Shown piece after piece: positions 59,637 through 64,000 of a stretch of DNA of 64,000 nt. Under the pieces are notes generated by a model. The model was given only the letters and a program-made list of their open reading frames with translations, made no database searches and was not told the origin of the DNA. A program made the position numbers and the translations under genes. Each line of letters begins with the position of its first letter. Within the stretch, counting starts at the first letter, position 1. Source of the DNA: Flammeovirgaceae bacterium UBA1842 (GTDB lineage: Bacteria > Bacteroidota > Bacteroidia > Cytophagales > Cyclobacteriaceae). The DNA is taken from assembly GCA_002338655.1 (NCBI GenBank), contig DDIU01000039.1, positions 1 through 64,000 on the forward strand, given 5' to 3'.

Positions 59637-60119
59637 TTATTTTCTAAGACATTCCCAAATCAGATCTGATTCATAGCCTTTTTGCAGCATATAGGAAGCT
59701 AGTTTTTTATTGATAAGGAGAGTAGAGCCGCTTGAAATATGCTCTCTTTTCTTCTCTATTAAGTTATGTATGGTACTTAAGTAGTCATCCTCATCAATTT
59801 CCAACAACCCTTTTTTTATGCAGTAATCAGAAATCCTGTGCTGCTTTAGCCCTTGGGTTATTTTTATCCGCCCCCACTTCTTCATTCGGAATTTTCCACC
59901 AACGTAGGCCTTTGCAAACCTTTCTTCATTTATAAATCCCTCGGTGATAAGCTCACTTATTATTTGCTCTACTTCATTCTGATGCAAACCATACTGGTAG
60001 AGCTTATTCCTTACTTCTTGCTGGGAGCGCTCTTGGTAAGCACAATAATCACCGGCTTTTACCTTGGCATCTTTAGCTGACAAAAACTTTTTAGGCTTAT
60101 GATTATCGTCAGCAAACAT
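59637..60119 (-). CDS. recX: RecX-family regulatory protein
   Basis: 160 residues. Three-helix repeats: AGDYCAYQERSQQEVRNKLYQYGLHQNEVEQIISELITEGFINEERFAKAYVGGKFRMKKWGRIKITQGLKQHRI, then LASYMLQKGYESDLIWECLRK. RecX restrains RecA filaments. recA is not near. It starts three bases after the stop of the YcxB-like gene. Confidence 0.93.
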   Translation of the reverse strand: MFADDNHKPKKFLSAKDAKVKAGDYCAYQERSQQEVRNKLYQYGLHQNEVEQIISELITEGFINEERFAKAYVGGKFRMKKWGRIKITQGLKQHRISDYCIKKGLLEIDEDDYLSTIHNLIEKKREHISSGSTLLINKKLASYMLQKGYESDLIWECLRK

Positions 60120-60122
60120 GGA

Positions 60123-60596
60123 TTATTTTACAAGGCCTTTTCTTTTCAGGATGCTTTCTACAAATTTTCGCTCGTTGTCAGAGTTGAAAATCCGGAAAGG
60201 CAAATGAATCATTTGTGCTTTGTTCACCATAAGTAGGATATAACTCTTGCCCACTCGCCCACGTTTGATTTGATCCCATTTGATAGGCATACCTTGTTTG
60301 CTGTTCAACTTTACAAGAATCTGCTGGCTATTGATTTCATAACCTAGTTTTTCAAAGAGCATTTTTGATTGCTCTAGTTGCGTAACACCGGCAAATTGTA
60401 TCAACCAAAACAAGAGGTACAGTACTACTCCAATACCGGCACCAATGAACCACCATGCACTAGCAATCCAAAAATGACCCGCGCAAATGGCCAAAACGAT
60501 TAGAGATACCCACCACTGTTGTTTAAGTACTTCAAGCAAGGCCAATTTAATGTAAGTCCCACTTTCCAACTTGTACTTTTTCGTTTTTACATTCAT
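60123..60596 (-). CDS. YcxB-like membrane protein
   Basis: 157 residues. Two membrane helices (about 28-46, 50-70) with a tryptophan-rich turn (QWWVSLIV, ASAWWFIG), then a soluble YcxB-like domain (QSKMLFEKLGYEINSQQILVKLNSKQGMPIKWDQIKRGRVGKSYILLMVNKAQMIHLPFRIFNSDNERKFVESILKRK), a PH-like fold. Role unknown. Upstream partner of recX. Confidence 0.82.
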   Translation of the reverse strand: MNVKTKKYKLESGTYIKLALLEVLKQQWWVSLIVLAICAGHFWIASAWWFIGAGIGVVLYLLFWLIQFAGVTQLEQSKMLFEKLGYEINSQQILVKLNSKQGMPIKWDQIKRGRVGKSYILLMVNKAQMIHLPFRIFNSDNERKFVESILKRKGLVK

Positions 60597-60660
60597 TGTA
60601 TTCTGTAAATAATATTGTTCATCAAATAAAATATCTGCAAACTTAATTGATCTGTAGTTA

Positions 60661-60674
60661 ATACCTTAAGGTAT
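60661..60674. repeat. 14-bp perfect palindrome
   Basis: ATACCTTAAGGTAT, fully self-complementary, 65 bases upstream of the YcxB-like start codon. Could be a dimeric repressor site; no second copy was noticed in the window. Confidence 0.45.
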
Positions 60675-60878
60675 GGAAAAATTATGCCATGAATTAGGCA
60701 AATTTTAGCAATGAGTCATGCCTACAGGCAAGGATAAGGATCACTTGGAAATAAAATAATTGCTCCTATGCTTCTTAGTGAACTTTGTGTCTTATCAGAG
60801 TGCTTCTTGGTTAAATTGTGACACTTAACATTACGGCAGTGCTTCGTCCTAATGTCCTCGCAATAACCAGATTTATTC

Positions 60879-61736
60879 CTATATGGCCTTGAGGCTCATA
60901 TCTTTACTGCGAACTGAGTGGGTGAGTGCACCAATTGAAATATAATCCACACCGCAGTCAGCTACTTCGGCAATGTTATTTTCTGTAATTCCGCCACTCG
61001 CCTCAATCTTAAATTGCCCGTTGATGAGCGCCACCGCTTCTTTCATTACAGAAGGCATCATATTGTCGAGCATAATCACATCAACCCCGCCTGCTTCGAT
61101 CACTTCCTTAACTTCATCAATGGTCCTTGTCTCCACTTCTATTTCCAATGTTTTCCCGAGTTTATCTAAGTATTTTTTTGTGTCCCTAATGGCCTTTTTA
61201 ATACTTCCGGCATAGTCGATATGATTGTCTTTGAGCATGATCATATCATACAATCCGAATCTATGATTTTGCCCTCCTCCAATGGCTACTGCCCATTTTT
61301 CCGCTATTCTAAAATTGGGGGTTGTTTTTCTGGTATCCAACAAGCGGGCTTTACTTGTCGATATTAATGAGCTTAAATATTGTGAATAGGTGGCTATGCC
61401 ACTCATTCGTTGCATGCAATTAAGCACCAACCTTTCTGTTGTTAAAATGGAGCGGGCTGACCCTTTGACCTCAAATGCAATGTCCCCTTTTTTCATAGGA
61501 GTGCCATCAGTCATCATTATATTCAATTTTAATTGAGGATCGAACTGATGAAAAATTCTTTCGGCCATCTCCACCCCTGCAAGGATCCCATCATCTTTGA
61601 TCAACAGGTGAGCCTTGCTTTGTTTGTTTTCAGGAATACAGGCTAAGGCCGAGTGATCACCATCGCCAACATCTTCTTTCAAGGCTAATTTGATAAATTC
61701 TTTTAGCGATTTTTCCGTAAGGTAATTTAATTGCAT
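60879..61736 (-). CDS. nadC: Nicotinate-nucleotide pyrophosphorylase (carboxylating)
   Basis: 285 residues. LKEDVGDGDHSALACIPENKQSKAHLLIKDDGILAG, TTERLVLNCMQRMSGIATYSQYL, ARLLDTRKTTPNFRIAEKWAVAIGGGQNHRFGLYDMIMLKDNHI, IEVETRTIDEV, DVIMLDNMMP and IEASGGITENNIAEVADCGVDYISIGALTHSV. It turns quinolinate and PRPP into nicotinate mononucleotide, the step before NAD made usable by NadK elsewhere in the window. Transcribed in the same direction as the DUF4783 gene upstream, 48 bases apart. Confidence 0.97.
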   Translation of the reverse strand: MQLNYLTEKSLKEFIKLALKEDVGDGDHSALACIPENKQSKAHLLIKDDGILAGVEMAERIFHQFDPQLKLNIMMTDGTPMKKGDIAFEVKGSARSILTTERLVLNCMQRMSGIATYSQYLSSLISTSKARLLDTRKTTPNFRIAEKWAVAIGGGQNHRFGLYDMIMLKDNHIDYAGSIKKAIRDTKKYLDKLGKTLEIEVETRTIDEVKEVIEAGGVDVIMLDNMMPSVMKEAVALINGQFKIEASGGITENNIAEVADCGVDYISIGALTHSVRSKDMSLKAI

Positions 61737-61784
61737 TTGGAGAATGATATAGTATAACTATTGAAACTAAAGGAATAAATGCAC

Positions 61785-62180
61785 TTACTCCTTAATAAAG
61801 CTTATTTCATGGATGCGGAATGCACCATCTGTATTTTTTATGCGCATCCAAACCCGATACGTGTCACCATTACTTAAATATTGACCTATGGCATAAGGCA
61901 ATCCACCTTTTGATGAACCTTGATGGACGATGGTAAAGCTAGTAGGGGGGTGGTTGGTCAAAAAATCTTTTAATACGTATTCAGCTTGAGTTTTGCTGTA
62001 GCTCTGCATGTTCCCGTCAAGGGTGACGTCCACATTGGAATTTAAGAATTTGGCAATTTCTTTGGAACTACCTGCTTTAATGGCATTTTTTACATCATCA
62101 ATTATCTCACCCTGTCCATAAACTTGAAGGCTTATGGTCAAAAACAAAATAAGACTAGCGTATTTAAATAACTCTTTCAT
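61785..62180 (-). CDS. DUF4783-family secreted protein
   Basis: 131 residues; signal peptide about 1-22 (QVYGQ). DDVKNAIKAGSSKEIAKFLNSNVDVTLDGNMQSYSKTQAEYVLKDFLTNHPPTSFTIVHQGSSKGGLPYAIGQYLSNGDTYRVWMRI is the NTF2-like DUF4783 fold. A binding or catalytic pocket is likely but unassigned. An exact TACATTTG box lies at 62227-62220 on the minus strand. In Bacteroidota this gene commonly precedes nadC, as here. Confidence 0.9.
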   Translation of the reverse strand: MKELFKYASLILFLTISLQVYGQGEIIDDVKNAIKAGSSKEIAKFLNSNVDVTLDGNMQSYSKTQAEYVLKDFLTNHPPTSFTIVHQGSSKGGLPYAIGQYLSNGDTYRVWMRIKNTDGAFRIHEISFIKE

Positions 62181-62288
62181 AATGTTTGAAACATTAATGG
62201 TATCAGTCTAAAACTATGCCAAATGTAAATTACAGGGTACAAAGTACTATTTTAAAATCTTCCAAGCAATTGTATCAAAGTTATATAT

Positions 62289-64000
62289 TTATCGTGAAGT
62301 AGCACGGTTAATATCCCTACCAAAAAATATGGCATTCATAAAAACTTTGTTGGTACCATACCAAAATGCCCTAAAATTTAAGTTGTCGGTAAAGCCAATT
62401 ACCCTGCCCCGTCCGTACGTTGAGACCCCAACTGCTGAGGTGCTTTTCAACCTGTTCAGGTTTTCACTTGATATATAACCACTTAGCAAAGGGTTTTCTG
62501 TATAGACCATTGGATTGGAGAATCCACCGGGAGCTTTTTCAAGAAAGTCTTCCGAATTTCTAAATACGGGTAGGATATCATTGGTATATCCATAAAAAAG
62601 CGGGTTGGTTCGGTCTATCTTGGTTTGAAAAATAGCACCACCTATTCGCTGTGCGCCTCTAAATTCATTTATATCTTCATATTTCCAGCTTTTAAGTGAA
62701 TCCAACTGTTGCGATTTCGTGAACTTAAACTTTCCTAAACCCACTTTATCTAAATATTTTAACGCTCCTTGCGAGGCCACAACCAAACCACCTGCCCGTA
62801 CCCAATTTTTGAGTTTTTCCTGTCCACTTGTACTTATTGTTTGAAAATTCCCATCCACCATGATCAGTGTATTGTATTTATCAATGTCTGCCCTGTTAAA
62901 CACATCAACGGGCATTAATGTTAAATTCATGTCATAATGCTGGTCAAATAGATGCCAAACTTCCCCTGCATCATACCCACTTACCCCATCTCCAACCAAA
63001 AGTATTACTTTGGGATTTTCAACATTTTCAAAGGACGGACTTCCCAGGCTCACTCCTTCATAGTCCAGACCAGTAGAAAGGGAATAAATGTCTATGCCAT
63101 TATTTAATGCTAGCTCCTTTAAAGAAGCTGCCATACTTTCCTCAGACCTGTTTTGCATAGCAACAGGAACTAAAATCGACCCTTTTTCAAATTTACGTCC
63201 AGCAGCATGAAATATTTCATTGGCTACTTTTACCTTATAGCCATTTTTGAGTAGTTCACTTAATATGCGTGGGGCATAATACCCATTCCATTCAAATACA
63301 TAAGCGTATTTGGAAACCCCACCAATGAGTTGTCCCTGAGGTCGTTTGGTTGCGTCAAACGAGTTACCAATATAGCTTGGAGAATAGGTCTTATTGTTGA
63401 GGATGGCAAAGTCCACATTGAATGCCAAGGGGAGTGTCCAGGCAGAAACATCATAGAACAGGCTATCCTGAAAACTTGTATTGGTGTCGAACATAGCGTG
63501 TATTAGCTTGTTTTTAGGTTGTACTAATGGAATAACATATGCCTCATCCGGTTCATATCGAATACCATTGATTGATATTGGATTTTTGGCATTATAGATC
63601 TGAATCCCTTGCCGATTGACAATTTCAGCCAATCGATAATTTTTGTATTTGTCAGTAGAGCCAAAAACAATGGCTTTCTCGGCTGAAGATTTGGCTGAAT
63701 TAAAAGAATTGACATAAAAATCACGCTGAAATTCAAGAAACTCAAGCCGCATTTCATTTAAGGCTTTTAATGAAGATAGCGAGGTGGTAAATTGGTTTCT
63801 AATGGTAAAAGGAAATGTAAGTATGCCATTGATGGTTTCCCGTGCGTGACCCCTTGAACTTGCCTGTTCGAAAAGTATGCCTACGGCTCCGTTTATATCT
63901 GGATAGGTAGAGCCTTTGCCATAGAAGTAATCATCGAAACTTTCCTGTGTATAATAAAGTGACCCAATTTTATCAAGTGCTTTGGCGTGATACTCGCCCA
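62289..64000 (-). CDS. M14-family zinc carboxypeptidase with C-terminal amidotransferase-like domain (5' end outside)
   Basis: Open from 62289 through the window edge, at least 570 residues; the first in-frame ATG in the window (63752) is internal, because the frame continues with family sequence up to base 64000. The part near the edge (YPDINGAVGILFEQASSRGHARE) holds the catalytic Glu of the M14 domain; the zinc HxxE lies outside the window. Downstream comes a region with FDATKRPQGQLIGG, then a Rossmann/GATase1-like domain (PKVILLVGDGVSGYDAGEVWHLFDQHYDMNLTLMPV, NTLIMVDGNFQTISTSGQEKLKNWVRAGGLVVA). The end FWYGTNKVFMNAIFFG is typical. Secreted peptidase. Confidence 0.88.
   Translation of the reverse strand, partial: GEYHAKALDKIGSLYYTQESFDDYFYGKGSTYPDINGAVGILFEQASSRGHARETINGILTFPFTIRNQFTTSLSSLKALNEMRLEFLEFQRDFYVNSFNSAKSSAEKAIVFGSTDKYKNYRLAEIVNRQGIQIYNAKNPISINGIRYEPDEAYVIPLVQPKNKLIHAMFDTNTSFQDSLFYDVSAWTLPLAFNVDFAILNNKTYSPSYIGNSFDATKRPQGQLIGGVSKYAYVFEWNGYYAPRILSELLKNGYKVKVANEIFHAAGRKFEKGSILVPVAMQNRSEESMAASLKELALNNGIDIYSLSTGLDYEGVSLGSPSFENVENPKVILLVGDGVSGYDAGEVWHLFDQHYDMNLTLMPVDVFNRADIDKYNTLIMVDGNFQTISTSGQEKLKNWVRAGGLVVASQGALKYLDKVGLGKFKFTKSQQLDSLKSWKYEDINEFRGAQRIGGAIFQTKIDRTNPLFYGYTNDILPVFRNSEDFLEKAPGGFSNPMVYTENPLLSGYISSENLNRLKSTSAVGVSTYGRGRVIGFTDNLNFRAFWYGTNKVFMNAIFFGRDINRATSR

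Overview
The window reads as chromosome of a Bacteroidota bacterium, most likely a free-living Cytophagales-type organism. The base composition is AT-rich and Shine-Dalgarno motifs are scarce. At least one clean TTG-N20-TAnnTTTG promoter is visible, upstream of glyA. Two secreted proteins carry C-terminal type IX secretion (Por) tails. There is a TonB-dependent receptor with an N-terminal carboxypeptidase-like repeat, paired OmpH/Skp chaperones after BamA, two adjacent DUF6089-type barrels, and LytS/LytTR two-component pairs. Genus and species cannot be named from the sequence alone. I see no transposase, integrase, phage gene, rRNA or CRISPR array.

Layout. 1-5.7 kb: an outer-membrane barrel, a thioredoxin-fold protein with a CPNS active site, a LytS/LytTR pair and a two-gene secreted-protein operon. 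5.7-6.4 kb: tRNA-Ser(UGA) followed by two 118-bp repeats that each copy its 3' tail and terminator, and on the other side a broken half-tRNA interrupted by hairpins. 6.4-13 kb: housekeeping genes (YihY/BrkB, thioesterase, MltG, YciO/YrdC, WbqC, ClpC). 13.1-17.3 kb: an accessory island of three paralogous lipoproteins, a truncated and an intact M43-like metallopeptidase, bounded by a 29-bp direct repeat that encodes the C-terminus of the neighbouring vWA membrane protein. 17.2-28.2 kb: that vWA protein, a second LytS/LytTR pair, a TTAATTG heptamer array, RarA, an EamA exporter, a CPA2 antiporter, a beta-propeller secreted protein and a GreA/B-like factor. 28.2-31 kb: a repeat-rich accessory stretch with three small genes, an exact 82-bp direct repeat and 48-bp GC-rich repeats. 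31-42.8 kb: TonB receptor, SNF2 helicase, FtsX/LolE-type permease, RbfA, RpiB, TatC, GlyA, PdxJ. 43.6-54.2 kb: a dense plus-strand run (YqeY, CvpA, TrpG/PabA, hydrolase, CBS protein, NadK, two DUF6089 barrels, UppS, BamA, two Skp). 54.2-64 kb: LD-carboxypeptidase, fused 5-oxoprolinase, DUF4230, RecX, YcxB-like, NadC, DUF4783 and a M14 carboxypeptidase running off the right edge.

How the genes work together. The 43.6-54.2 kb block joins cofactor supply (NadK, PabA/TrpG) to envelope assembly: UppS supplies the lipid carrier, BamA inserts barrels, Skp holds them soluble, and the DUF6089 barrels are likely clients. MltG, LD-carboxypeptidase and TatC are further envelope functions. GlyA and PdxJ are linked through PLP. 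The best candidate for something undescribed is the 13.1-17.3 kb lipoprotein/metallopeptidase island: its pairing, duplication and decay pattern and its att-like borders suggest a mobile module in which a secreted protease is linked to a dedicated lipoprotein. The tRNA-Ser tail repeats are the second.
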